A stretch of 64,000 nucleotides of DNA from Algoriphagus litoralis. GTDB taxonomy: Bacteria > Bacteroidota > Bacteroidia > Cytophagales > Cyclobacteriaceae. The stretch covers positions 682,001 through 746,000 of the forward strand of contig NZ_QGOL01000002.1 in the NCBI RefSeq assembly GCF_003259255.1, written 5' to 3'. Made by a program: the position numbers and the translations under genes. The stretch's first letter is position 1; each line of letters opens with the position of its first letter. Below the pieces are notes generated by a model, which was given only the letters and a program-made list of their open reading frames with translations, was not told the DNA's origin and ran no database searches. Positions 34,823 through 42,988 of the stretch are shown in pieces.

Positions 34823-36736
34823 TCAATCTTCAATCCCATCCAATTCACTCAATTCCAGCCAAGTCAATTCCAGTTCTTCGTGTTCTTTGTCGATGGCCTG
34901 AAGGCGGTTGGATTTGGTCATCAACTGGTTGACATCGGAAATTCCAGCTGTTATTTCATCTGATATTTTGGACTTTTCTGCCTCCAATTTGGCCATTGTC
35001 CCGGTTACGGTCTTGAACTCCTGCTTTTGCTTAAAGCTTGCTTTAACCTTTGGAGCAGATTCTTGCTTTTCGGTTCTCGTTTCTTGTTTCTCGATCCGTT
35101 GTTCGGAAGTCTTGGTACTAACATCTTGATACTTGCTACTGTATTCCTTTTCCCACTCCCTGAAATCGGTATAATTCCCCGGGAAATCACGGATTTTTCC
35201 CTCTCCTTCAAATACAAACAAGTGCTCGACCAAGCGATCCATGAAATATCTATCGTGAGATACGATGATCAGGCAGCCTGGAAAGGTGTCCAAGAATTCC
35301 TCCAAGATGTTTAGGGTCATCAGATCCAGATCATTCGTAGGTTCATCGAGAATAAGGAAGTTAGGATTCTTGATCAACACCATCAGGAGCTGAAGACGTC
35401 TTCGCTCGCCACCGCTCATTTTGGCGATCGGAGTGAATTGCTGCTTGGGAGGAAAGCCAAACTGGGTCAAAAATTGGCTTACCGTAATCGTCTGACCCTT
35501 GTCCAGCACTACCACTTCGGCTACTTCTTTGACCACATCGATCAGGCGCTTTTCCTCATCGAATCGGTCTTCTTCCTGTCGGTAATAGCCATAAGCGGTC
35601 GTTTGACCCACCGAGATTTTACCTGCATCAGGTTGGTTTAGACCAGTGATCATCTGGAGAAAAGTGGTCTTTCCGGCACCATTGGGTCCGACGATTCCGA
35701 CGCGATCTTTTTTTCTGAAGATGTAGGAGAAATCCTTAACTAGGGTCTTATCTCCATAGGCTTTGGAGATTTTGTCGATTTCCAGAATCTTATTTCCAAG
35801 TCGCTGTGTTGAAACAGTCAACTCAATATCTCGCTCTTCGCGCTTGGTGAAGGCTTTTTCCTTAGTTTCCTCAAATGCATCTACCCGGTATTTGGCCTTG
35901 GTGCCACGGGCCTTGGGTTGACGACGAATCCAGTCCAATTCCTTCTTATAAAGGCTCTTTGCCTTTTCGATCTCGATGTCTTCGTTTTGCATCCGCTCGG
36001 CTTTCTTGTCTAAGAAATAGCCATAATTGCCTTGGTAGCGGTGGATTTTGCCCTGATCGAGTTCGAGGATTTCATTGGTGACTTTTTCCAAAAAGTATCG
36101 GTCGTGAGTGACCATGAAAAGTGAAAGGTTGGCTTTGGCTAAATAATCCTCCAGCCACTCGATCGTCTCCAAATCCAGGTGGTTGGTTGGTTCGTCAAGC
36201 AAAAGCAAATCAGGTTTCTCTAGGATGGCTTTCGCCAAAGCCACTCGTTTGCGCTGTCCACCGGAGAGCGTACCGACTGGTAAATCAGTATCATGCAGGC
36301 CAAGTTTTCCCAAGACCTCCTTTACTTGATATTCAAAATCCCAAGCTTGGAACGCATCCATTTTCTCAAAAAGATCAGACATCTTTTCCGAGTTGTCGAT
36401 GCCACGCTCTGAATCCAACAAGGCCTTGTGGTAGTCCTCAATCACTTTTAGGATTTCGCTGTTGCTTTGGTCAAAGATGGTTTGGTAGATGCTGAGCGAA
36501 CCTTCAAAAACCGGATTTTGATGCACATAAGCGATTTTTACGGACTGATTGATGCCGACTTGTCCGGTGTCAGCGATTTCCTGACCCATGATGATTTTCA
36601 TCAAAGTGGACTTTCCTGCTCCGTTGATGCCTACTAAAGCTATTTTTTGACCTTGGGAAATGCCAAAGGATATATTTGAAAAAAGCTTCCGTTCCCCGAA
36701 AGCCTTACTGAGATTCTCAACTGAAAGGTAATTCAT
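34823..36736 (-). CDS. uup: ABC-F ATPase, Uup-like
   Basis: Soluble twin-ATPase of the ABC-F family that acts on ribosomes, or in Uup's case affects DNA-repair intermediates. The 637-residue protein has two ATPase cassettes: Walker A GINGAGKST near residue 37 and GPNGAGKTT near residue 352; signatures LSGGQRKRVALAKA and MSGGERRRLQLLMV; Walker B LLLLDEPTNHLD and FLILDEPTNDLD. A C-terminal coiled-coil (about 560-637) is the Uup-type tail. Its own promoter box abuts the ATG. Confidence 0.9.
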   Translation of the reverse strand: MNYLSVENLSKAFGERKLFSNISFGISQGQKIALVGINGAGKSTLMKIIMGQEIADTGQVGINQSVKIAYVHQNPVFEGSLSIYQTIFDQSNSEILKVIEDYHKALLDSERGIDNSEKMSDLFEKMDAFQAWDFEYQVKEVLGKLGLHDTDLPVGTLSGGQRKRVALAKAILEKPDLLLLDEPTNHLDLETIEWLEDYLAKANLSLFMVTHDRYFLEKVTNEILELDQGKIHRYQGNYGYFLDKKAERMQNEDIEIEKAKSLYKKELDWIRRQPKARGTKAKYRVDAFEETKEKAFTKREERDIELTVSTQRLGNKILEIDKISKAYGDKTLVKDFSYIFRKKDRVGIVGPNGAGKTTFLQMITGLNQPDAGKISVGQTTAYGYYRQEEDRFDEEKRLIDVVKEVAEVVVLDKGQTITVSQFLTQFGFPPKQQFTPIAKMSGGERRRLQLLMVLIKNPNFLILDEPTNDLDLMTLNILEEFLDTFPGCLIIVSHDRYFMDRLVEHLFVFEGEGKIRDFPGNYTDFREWEKEYSSKYQDVSTKTSEQRIEKQETRTEKQESAPKVKASFKQKQEFKTVTGTMAKLEAEKSKISDEITAGISDVNQLMTKSNRLQAIDKEHEELELTWLELSELDGIED

Positions 36737-36740
36737 GGGG

Positions 36741-36748
36741 CAAAAGTA
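36741..36748 (-). promoter_or_regulatory. -7 box abutting the start of the ABC-F gene
   Basis: TACTTTTG on the minus strand, perfect TAnnTTTG, ending four bases before the ATG at 36736. No clear -33 element. It implies a leaderless or nearly leaderless mRNA. Confidence 0.5.
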
Positions 36749-36801
36749 AGGGAAATAGGGCTATTACTTGGTATTTGAAAAGAATGAAATATGGGATATA
36801 G

Positions 36802-36851
36802 GAAATACATAGAAATACATTTGAAATAAGTCCTCCTTCGTCGGACGAAAT
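36802..36851 (-). repeat. Palindromic ATTTC repeat, copy D (minus orientation)
   Basis: On the minus strand: ATTTCGTCC, an imperfect hairpin (GTCC / GGAC), then TTATTTC, GTATTTC and GTATTTC in a row. It forms a head-to-head pair with copy A upstream of the deformylase gene. Confidence 0.6.
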
Positions 36852-36864
36852 ATTTCCCGAAGCA

Positions 36865-36904
36865 CATTTCACCGAGCGTAGCGAGGTATATTTCAACAGT
36901 ATTA
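36865..36904 (+). repeat. Palindromic ATTTC repeat, copy A (plus orientation)
   Basis: CATTTCACC, a short GC-rich variable core, then GTATATTTCAACAGTATT. Same consensus as copies B, C and D. A decayed tail (CTGTTTC twice) runs on to about 36927, just before the deformylase start. Confidence 0.6.
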
Positions 36905-36963
36905 CCATCTGTTTCTTAACTGTTTCTCCGCTAAAATCACCTTTCAACCATTATTTTTAACTC

Positions 36964-37449
36964 ATGAAAACCATCCACGACATTCTTAAACTCGGTGATC
37001 CGAGACTTTACGAAGTCTGTGAACCCGTGCTAAAAACTGACCTTCCGTTGGTTCCTGAATGGACCAAACAACTCCATGAAGCCATGGAAGATATCCGACG
37101 AGTTTACGGGTTTGGGAGAGGAATTGCCGCACCGCAGTTGGGCATTATGAAGCGGATGTTTTACCTGAATCTGGATCGGCCCTACATTATTTTGAATCCG
37201 GAGTTGAAAAACCTGAGCGATGAAAAATTCGAGCTTTGGGACGACTGCATGAGTTTCCCGAATCTATTGGTGAATGTTAAGCGCCACCAATCGCTGACGT
37301 TGGAATACCGAGATGAAAACTGGGAAAAACAAAGCTGGACTGTGGAAGGCCCGATTTCTGAACTGATCCAGCATGAATTTGATCATCTTGACGGGATTCT
37401 GTGTACGATGCGGGCGATAGATGAGAAGAGTTTTCGGTGGAAAGATTAA
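36964..37449 (+). CDS. def: Peptide deformylase-like protein with divergent motif II
   Basis: Metal-dependent hydrolase that removes the N-formyl group from nascent proteins, or a paralogue of it. The 161 residues contain motif I as GRGIAAPQLG near residue 52 and motif III as QHEFDHLDG near residue 137, whose two His bind the metal and whose Glu is catalytic. Motif II, normally EGCLS, reads DDCMS: the metal-binding Cys is kept but the Glu-Gly pair is not. It therefore looks catalytic but atypical, perhaps a second deformylase. It lies between two pairs of palindromic repeats. Confidence 0.82.
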   Translation: MKTIHDILKLGDPRLYEVCEPVLKTDLPLVPEWTKQLHEAMEDIRRVYGFGRGIAAPQLGIMKRMFYLNLDRPYIILNPELKNLSDEKFELWDDCMSFPNLLVNVKRHQSLTLEYRDENWEKQSWTVEGPISELIQHEFDHLDGILCTMRAIDEKSFRWKD

Positions 37450-37452
37450 AAT

Positions 37453-37504
37453 GAAATACTGTTGAAATACAGTAGAAATAAACCCGACTTCGTCGGGTGA
37501 AATA
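37453..37504 (-). repeat. Palindromic ATTTC repeat, copy C (minus orientation)
   Basis: On the minus strand: CTATTTC, a hairpin with 6-bp stem (ACCCGA / TCGGGT on the plus strand, 37482-37487 and 37493-37498), then TTATTTC, GTATTTC and GTATTTC. It begins four bases after the deformylase stop. Confidence 0.65.
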
Positions 37505-37602
37505 GTAGGCATTCGGCTCAAATCAAAGTAAAAATGAGCCGCATTTCCCTGATTTTTCAAAGATTTTGAGCCGATTCAAGTTCTGAATCTTCAATTTGGC
37601 CC

Positions 37603-37655
37603 TATTTCACCTTGCGAAGCAAAGTCTATTTCTACAATATTTCCATTGTATTTCA
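37603..37655 (+). repeat. Palindromic ATTTC repeat, copy B (plus orientation)
   Basis: CTATTTCACC, hairpin core TTGCGAAGCAA, then GTCTATTTCTAC, ATATTTCC and GTATTTCAC. It lies directly upstream of the threonine dehydratase promoter box and pairs head-to-head with copy C. Confidence 0.65.
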
Positions 37656-37662
37656 CTTCTCA

Positions 37663-37670
37663 TATCTTTG
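37663..37670 (+). promoter_or_regulatory. -7 box abutting the start of the threonine dehydratase gene
   Basis: TATCTTTG, perfect TAnnTTTG, ends four bases before the ATG at 37675. The -33 position falls in the tail of repeat copy B (TTTC). Probably a leaderless mRNA. Confidence 0.5.
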
Positions 37671-37674
37671 ATTC

Positions 37675-38619
37675 ATGAATTTCCCTTCCCTCTCCGATAT
37701 CCGAGCGGCGCATGACCGCATCCAGCCTTTTATTCACCGAACGCCTATTCTTACCTCTACTGCCATCAATGAAATTGCAGGTTGTGAGATCTTTTTCAAG
37801 TGCGAAAACTTCCAGAAAGTAGGAGCTTTCAAAGCTCGTGGAGCTGCCAATGCGGTCATGAAACTGAGCCCTGAAGAAAGGGCAAAAGGTGTGGCGACGC
37901 ATTCTTCCGGAAATCATGCTGCTGCCCTAGCTCGTGCAGCAAGTGTGGCGGGAATTCCATCCTACATCGTCATGCCTTCCAATGCGCCCGAGATCAAAAA
38001 GAAAGCAGTTAAAGGGTATGGAGGAGAAATCATCGAGTGCGAACCCACACTCAAAGCACGTGAAACCACCCTTGAATCAGTCGTGGAGCGAACTGGTGCA
38101 GTTTTTATTCCTCCTTTTGATCACTGGGATGTGATCGAAGGGCAAGCCACTTGCGCACTGGAGCTGCTGGAAGATCAACCTGATCTGGAAATTGTCATTG
38201 CTCCTGTTGGAGGTGGCGGACTCCTTGGCGGAACAGCGTTGACAGCACATTACTTGAATCCAAGTATTCAAGTTATTGCCGGCGAACCCACCGGAGCGGA
38301 TGATGCGTATCGTTCCTTCCATGCCGGGTACATTATTTCGCATACGACTACAAATACGATTGCGGATGGATTGCTGACTTCGGTTGGGAAACTCAATTTT
38401 GAGCTCATGCAGCGCTATGTCGATGACGTTTTGCTGGCGACTGATCCACAAACCATTGAAGCTATGCGTTTGGTCTATGAGCGGATGAAGATCGTAATCG
38501 AGCCTTCCTGTGCGGTTCCCTTGGCCGCTTTGCTAGCAAATAAAGATCGGTTTGCAGGTAAAAAAGTTGGTATTATCCTTTCAGGTGGAAATGTGGATTT
38601 GGGTAAGTTGCCGTTTTAA
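37675..38619 (+). CDS. PLP-dependent threonine/serine dehydratase (no ACT domain)
   Basis: Deaminates threonine or serine to the 2-oxo acid; relatives include catabolic threonine dehydratase, serine racemase and 3-hydroxyaspartate dehydratase. The 314-residue fold-type II protein has the PLP lysine in KVGAFKARGAAN near residue 50, the substrate loop SSGNHAAALA, the phosphate-binding glycine loop PVGGGGLLGG near residue 180, and the C-terminal Ser in ILSGGNVDLG. The absence of an ACT regulatory domain argues against the biosynthetic IlvA. Substrate cannot be fixed from sequence. Its 3' end overlaps the next convergent gene by four bases. Confidence 0.88.
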   Translation: MNFPSLSDIRAAHDRIQPFIHRTPILTSTAINEIAGCEIFFKCENFQKVGAFKARGAANAVMKLSPEERAKGVATHSSGNHAAALARAASVAGIPSYIVMPSNAPEIKKKAVKGYGGEIIECEPTLKARETTLESVVERTGAVFIPPFDHWDVIEGQATCALELLEDQPDLEIVIAPVGGGGLLGGTALTAHYLNPSIQVIAGEPTGADDAYRSFHAGYIISHTTTNTIADGLLTSVGKLNFELMQRYVDDVLLATDPQTIEAMRLVYERMKIVIEPSCAVPLAALLANKDRFAGKKVGIILSGGNVDLGKLPF

Positions 38620-38996
38620 TCAAAGACTCTTTTTAATATAAAGTAATTCAGGGATGTTGTAGTGAGCAGAGGAATCCCTAAAATGAAAAAGCCTCCAAAA
38701 TTATTTCCAAAGAAGAAAATATAGACTAATGCGATTAAGATATGAATTAGTAGTTGCCAACTTGGTTTAATCAGTTTTTGGGAAAAAATGAAAAATCCAT
38801 AAAAAACAGGATAATACGCAAAGCCAAACCACAACCCCATAAAATAAAAAGTAAAGAATTGGTCAACCCATCCTTCAAGATTAAGAGTTCTTGAGTTTAC
38901 TATTGGATGGATCAATGCCGATAGACCGGATAAAACCAATTGAAATAAGAGGAAAGATGGAAAGAAAAGAATGAGTTTTTGGAAGGTTTTTGCCAT
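38616..38996 (-). CDS. Small hydrophobic membrane protein, unknown function
   Basis: I do not recognise it. The 126 residues contain about four membrane helices (around 5-30, 46-72, 80-98 and 100-120), with an aromatic-rich second helix (FFTFYFMGLWFGFAYYPVFYGFFIF, residues 47-71). The start is ATG at 38996. It is AT-rich and convergent with the dehydratase gene, sharing four bases at the stops. No partner gene is evident. Confidence 0.65.
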   Translation of the reverse strand: MAKTFQKLILFFPSFLLFQLVLSGLSALIHPIVNSRTLNLEGWVDQFFTFYFMGLWFGFAYYPVFYGFFIFSQKLIKPSWQLLIHILIALVYIFFFGNNFGGFFILGIPLLTTTSLNYFILKRVFD

Positions 38997-39164
38997 TTGT
39001 TAGGAAGCTAAAAACTAAGGTCAAAATAGTTGAAAGTTGGGCTTATTTCATGTTTCTAATTTTTTCTATCTGCAAATTTTAAAGTTTTAATCGTAGCTGC
39101 AACTTTTATCATTTTACGATTTTTCAAAAGATTGATTTCAACTTTTATGCCTCCAATTAAAGCC

Positions 39165-39172
39165 TAATTTTG
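39165..39172 (+). promoter_or_regulatory. -7 box abutting the start of the DUF2183 phosphatase gene
   Basis: TAATTTTG, perfect TAnnTTTG, ends five bases before the ATG at 39178. No other methionine occurs in the first 79 residues, so the start is firm and the mRNA should be leaderless or nearly so. Confidence 0.55.
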
Positions 39173-39177
39173 TCACG

Positions 39178-40302
39178 ATGGCTACCAATTCATCTTCCCG
39201 TTTCAGCATTCTTCCCACACTCTATTTTTTGAAACAGCAAGTTTCCAGGCTTAAGCTATGGGTTTGGGTGAAAGTCGGATTTGTGAAAAAGGTACAAATC
39301 CAACCTTATGCAGGATATGGCAATGGAAAGGAGCTATATCTCGCGGGAAGAGTTTTAGCAGATCGAGATATCCAGGCCTCTGCGCCTGAAGATCGTTTTT
39401 GGAGGAATTTCCAAAAAATGAGAAAACGCTTTTTTACGATCGTATTTCCCGGAGTGCAGGTGGAGGGAGAGTTCCAAGGTAAAACCATCAAAGTCACCAC
39501 GGACGAAGAAGGATATTTTGAAATCATACTTCCACTTGATGACTTGGAAATCCACCAAGGATGGCAGCCCATCCGATTGCGATTGCTTCATGATTTACTC
39601 GGACGAGCTACCGAGGTAAATGCCATCGGGAAAGTTTACTTTCCTGTCGCCAATCCAGATTTTGGGATTATTTCAGACATCGACGACACGATCCTGACCA
39701 CAGGGGCAATGCGAATGTGGGAAATGCTGAAAGTGACTTTTACCCAAAATGCGCACACTCGGATTCCTTTTGCAGGAGTATCCGAATTCTACGATGCGCT
39801 GAGAAAGGGTAGGGATCAAATTATCAGCAATCCGATTTTTTACGTGTCCAGCAGTCCTTGGAATATTTACGATTTCCTCATGGAGTTTCTTGACGCACAT
39901 CGGATTCCCAAAGGTCCGCTGATGCTTCGGGATCTTGGTTTATCAAGGGATCAGTTTATCGCCGGAAGTCATGAAGTTCACAAGCTGAAGCAGATCAATC
40001 ATATTTTAAATGTGTTTCAGGACTTGTCATTTATCTTGATTGGGGATAGCGGGCAAAAGGATCCGCAGATTTACCTTGAAGTGGTGAAAACCCATCCCGG
40101 GAGAATCTTGGCGGTTTACATTCGGGATGTTTCGGGTGCAGATCTTTCGAATTTAGCGGCTGAGTTTCAGGGTCAGAATGTGGAATTAGTCATGGTCAAA
40201 GACACCAACGAAGCCGCAGCACATTCACTTTCCAAAGGATGGATTTTGCCAAGTGACACTGAAAAAATTAAGGATCAGAAGGAGGAGGATGAGAAGGACT
40301 AA
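39178..40302 (+). CDS. App1/DUF2183-family phosphatase
   Basis: Probable phosphatidate phosphatase-like enzyme; the App1 catalytic domain is a HAD-type (LNS2-like) Mg-dependent phosphatase. The 374 residues comprise an N-terminal beta-rich domain (about 45-155) and the DUF2183 domain from about 160: IISDIDDTILTTGAM has the DxDxT nucleophile motif, FYVSSSPWNIYDFL the second motif with Ser, HKLKQI the Lys region, and FILIGDSGQKDPQIY the acidic third motif. No signal peptide is present; the acidic C-terminal tail is not conserved. Single gene. Confidence 0.87.
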   Translation: MATNSSSRFSILPTLYFLKQQVSRLKLWVWVKVGFVKKVQIQPYAGYGNGKELYLAGRVLADRDIQASAPEDRFWRNFQKMRKRFFTIVFPGVQVEGEFQGKTIKVTTDEEGYFEIILPLDDLEIHQGWQPIRLRLLHDLLGRATEVNAIGKVYFPVANPDFGIISDIDDTILTTGAMRMWEMLKVTFTQNAHTRIPFAGVSEFYDALRKGRDQIISNPIFYVSSSPWNIYDFLMEFLDAHRIPKGPLMLRDLGLSRDQFIAGSHEVHKLKQINHILNVFQDLSFILIGDSGQKDPQIYLEVVKTHPGRILAVYIRDVSGADLSNLAAEFQGQNVELVMVKDTNEAAAHSLSKGWILPSDTEKIKDQKEEDEKD

Positions 40303-40400
40303 GTTCAGAATTGCGAGCTCAATTTTGTTATTTAAAGAGGGTTTAAAATATTAATAGGCTATCTCAATTTTCTAGACCGCCTCTTACTATGTTTAAGTTG

Positions 40401-40925
40401 TTATGAAAATGCCAAGTCCTCCTGATAGACTAAATCCCAGGACTCGTTTTGCTTTTTAAATACCTTTAGCCTTAGCGTATAATTAATTTCAAACACCTCA
40501 CTTTCAAGGATTATCCCGTAGATTTCTTTGTCGATACCCTCCGAAATAATTGGATAGGAATAAGAAAAAATTACCTTTTTGGCGACAAATTCTGTTGCAT
40601 CTTCAAATTCTATTTTACAGTTAATAGAATCAGCATCCATTTTTGATGGATGATTTGAATTCAAAAATTCATCGATTTTATTTCTTTGATCCTCATTAAA
40701 AATCTGATTCATATCGAAACTTTCATCCAGTCTTGATTTCGAGTTGATCGGATTTAAACTTTCATAGGAGTTATTTCTCCAGCTGATCAAGTTCTTACCT
40801 AGCGATTCATAAGTGAGATTGCAGGCCAAGAAATTGATTAAATCGTATTCATTTGGACCCTTCTCCTGTATAACCGAACCTCCGGTCAGGAAAAAACTAG
40901 CAAGGATTACTTTTAGGAAAATCAT
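40401..40925 (-). CDS. Hypothetical exported protein
   Basis: I do not recognise this 174-residue protein. It starts with a short signal-like stretch (MIFLKVILASFFLTGGSV), without a lipobox cysteine, and continues as a mixed charged domain with two cysteines (FLACNLTYES and SINCKIEFED) and a beta-rich C-terminus. It is more AT-rich than its surroundings and stands alone between the phosphatase and gltX. It may be a species-specific gene. Confidence 0.55.
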   Translation of the reverse strand: MIFLKVILASFFLTGGSVIQEKGPNEYDLINFLACNLTYESLGKNLISWRNNSYESLNPINSKSRLDESFDMNQIFNEDQRNKIDEFLNSNHPSKMDADSINCKIEFEDATEFVAKKVIFSYSYPIISEGIDKEIYGIILESEVFEINYTLRLKVFKKQNESWDLVYQEDLAFS

Positions 40926-41106
40926 TGGCGAGATATTTTTTGATCATACGGAGATTGAAGCAATCTGTATATAAGGAGGAAAGAAATAGTTAAAAATACT
41001 TATAAAATCAGAAGATAAAATTTCAAATAGTTCTTTTAGGTGATGGATTTGCTTTCCCAACATTTATACTTTCCCTTTTTTGATCTCCCATTCCCCCACA
41101 TTTCCC

Positions 41107-41114
41107 TATCTTTG
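41107..41114 (+). promoter_or_regulatory. -7 element of the gltX promoter
   Basis: TATCTTTG, perfect TAnnTTTG, 62 bases before the ATG. A TTTG lies upstream but at 24 bases, longer than usual. Confidence 0.45.
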
Positions 41115-41176
41115 CCCCCTGATTTTGCCAAACCAAAACCCATATTTGCGGGTTTTTAGCTGAGAATAAGACATCC

Positions 41177-42715
41177 ATGAACAGAGAAGTTCGCGTACGA
41201 TTTGCTCCATCTCCTACCGGAGCATTGCATATTGGCGGCGTCCGCACCGCCCTTTACAATTACCTTTTTGCCAAAAAAATGGGAGGAAAGTTTCTCCTCC
41301 GCATCGAAGATACCGATCAGACCCGCTTCGTGCCCGGAGCAGAAGATTACATCAAGGAATCCCTGGAATGGTTGGGGATTTCCCCTGTGGAAAGCCCTTG
41401 GAATCCGGGTGACTGCGGCCCATACCGTCAGTCTGAGCGCAAGCCGATGTACATGCAGTATGCGCTTGATTTGGTCGAAAAAGGCCATGCCTATTATGCA
41501 TTTGACACTTCGGAAGAACTCGAAGCGATGCGTGAGCGACTCACTGCAGCCCGAGTAGTTCAACCGCAATACAACAGCATCACCCGAACTCAAATGAAAA
41601 ACTCCCTCACGCTTTCCGAAGATGAGGTGAAGTCGCGACTGGAGTCCGGTGATCCTTATGTGATCCGTATCAAAATCCCTCGCAATGAAGATGTCCGTCT
41701 CAATGACATGATTCGAGGCTGGGTGATGGTGAATTCCAGTACATTGGATGACAAGGTTCTGATGAAGTCAGACGGCATGCCGACCTACCATTTGGCTAAT
41801 ATTGTCGATGATCACCTGATGAAAATCACACATGTGATTCGTGGGGAGGAATGGCTTCCATCTGCACCGCTGCACGTGTTGTTGTACAGATATTTTGGCT
41901 GGGAGGCTACCATGCCTCAGTTTGCGCATTTGCCGCTTTTGCTGAAGCCGGACGGTAATGGAAAGCTTTCCAAGCGGGACGGAGATAAGTTGGGATTCCC
42001 TGTTTTTCCATTGGATTGGACAGATCCTTTCACCGGAGAAAAGTCCTCAGGGTTCCGAGAGCAAGGCTATTTGCCGGAAGGGTTCTTGAATTTTCTCGCT
42101 TTTCTCGGTTGGAATCCAGGCGACGAAAGAGAGCTTTTTACGCTTGAGGAATTGGTGGAAGCCTTTTCCGTGGAGCGAATCGGCAAGTCAGGGACGAAAT
42201 TCGACATCGCCAAAGCCAAGTGGTACAATGAGCAATATCTGCGAGCAAAATCTACAGGTGAATTGATTGATTATCTTATTGCTGGCGCAAAAGCGGATGG
42301 AGCTGAAATTCCTTCGGAAAAAGCTGAGGATATTGTCAACCTCATCCGAGAGCGCGTGACTTTCCCAGCAGATCTCTGGAAGGAAAGTAAGTTTATTGTT
42401 ATCGCCCCGACTGGTTTTGATGAAGAGGTAGCCTCCAAAAAGTGGAATGCGGATGCCGCAAAATTACTTGGAGAATATGCAGTTGCACTCGATACCTTTA
42501 GCGGTGATTTTGATGCTGTTTCTGCAAAAGGATTGCTGGAAACTACTGCGGAAGCTGAAGGAATTAAATTGGGAAAAGTGATGCAGGCGGTTCGCCTGGC
42601 AGTGACCGGTTCCGGTGCCGGTCCGGATTTAATGGTGGTTTTTGCTATCTTAGGTCCGGCTGAAGTGGCCAAAAGAATCCGATTTGCGTTAAGCACATTG
42701 AAAGTAGTAGCATAA
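41177..42715 (+). CDS. gltX: Glutamyl-tRNA synthetase
   Basis: Charges tRNA-Glu (and possibly tRNA-Gln) with glutamate. The 512-residue class I enzyme begins VRVRFAPSPTGALHIGGVRTALYNYL, with the HIGH motif as HIGG. The KMSKS motif appears as GKLSKRDGDKLG near residue 265. The C-terminal helical anticodon-binding domain ends in ILGPAEVAKRIRFAL. No CxCxC zinc motif is seen in the catalytic domain. A small gene follows after one base, forming a two-gene operon. Confidence 0.96.
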   Translation: MNREVRVRFAPSPTGALHIGGVRTALYNYLFAKKMGGKFLLRIEDTDQTRFVPGAEDYIKESLEWLGISPVESPWNPGDCGPYRQSERKPMYMQYALDLVEKGHAYYAFDTSEELEAMRERLTAARVVQPQYNSITRTQMKNSLTLSEDEVKSRLESGDPYVIRIKIPRNEDVRLNDMIRGWVMVNSSTLDDKVLMKSDGMPTYHLANIVDDHLMKITHVIRGEEWLPSAPLHVLLYRYFGWEATMPQFAHLPLLLKPDGNGKLSKRDGDKLGFPVFPLDWTDPFTGEKSSGFREQGYLPEGFLNFLAFLGWNPGDERELFTLEELVEAFSVERIGKSGTKFDIAKAKWYNEQYLRAKSTGELIDYLIAGAKADGAEIPSEKAEDIVNLIRERVTFPADLWKESKFIVIAPTGFDEEVASKKWNADAAKLLGEYAVALDTFSGDFDAVSAKGLLETTAEAEGIKLGKVMQAVRLAVTGSGAGPDLMVVFAILGPAEVAKRIRFALSTLKVVA

Positions 42716-42716
42716 T

Positions 42717-42905
42717 ATGGCAAAGCGAAAGAAAAAAGAAGACGAACCTCGGGTTCACGATGAGCTGAAAGGATTCAAGATGGAAATCAACTCCTTCGGA
42801 GAGATTTCCTCCAGTTTTCCGATTGACAAGATCAATGAGTTTCTCAACAAAAACGTAGAGGATAAAAAACTAAAAGATCGGGATGATTTGAAAACTGAAG
42901 AGTAA
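42717..42905 (+). CDS. Small charged protein downstream of gltX
   Basis: I recognise no domain in this 62-residue protein. It begins MAKRKKKEDEPRVHDEL, is rich in Lys, Glu and Asp, and has a central patch (GFKMEINSFGEISSSFPIDKINEFLN) likely to form a short helix. It begins one base after the gltX stop and ends before a terminator, so it is co-transcribed. Clean frame and neat spacing support a real gene. Confidence 0.7.
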   Translation: MAKRKKKEDEPRVHDELKGFKMEINSFGEISSSFPIDKINEFLNKNVEDKKLKDRDDLKTEE

Positions 42906-42934
42906 TATTCCGAATGTTAAAAAATAAAACTAAG

Positions 42935-42958
42935 AGCTCCAGATTGGAGCTTTTTTTA
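42935..42958 (+). terminator. Intrinsic terminator after gltX and the small charged protein
   Basis: AGCTCCA / TGGAGCT with a 3-base loop, followed by seven T. It lies upstream of the following gene's start and excludes the longer reading of that gene from 42914. Confidence 0.8.
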
Positions 42959-42988
42959 TATACTTGGGTACCTTTTACCTTTATTTCA

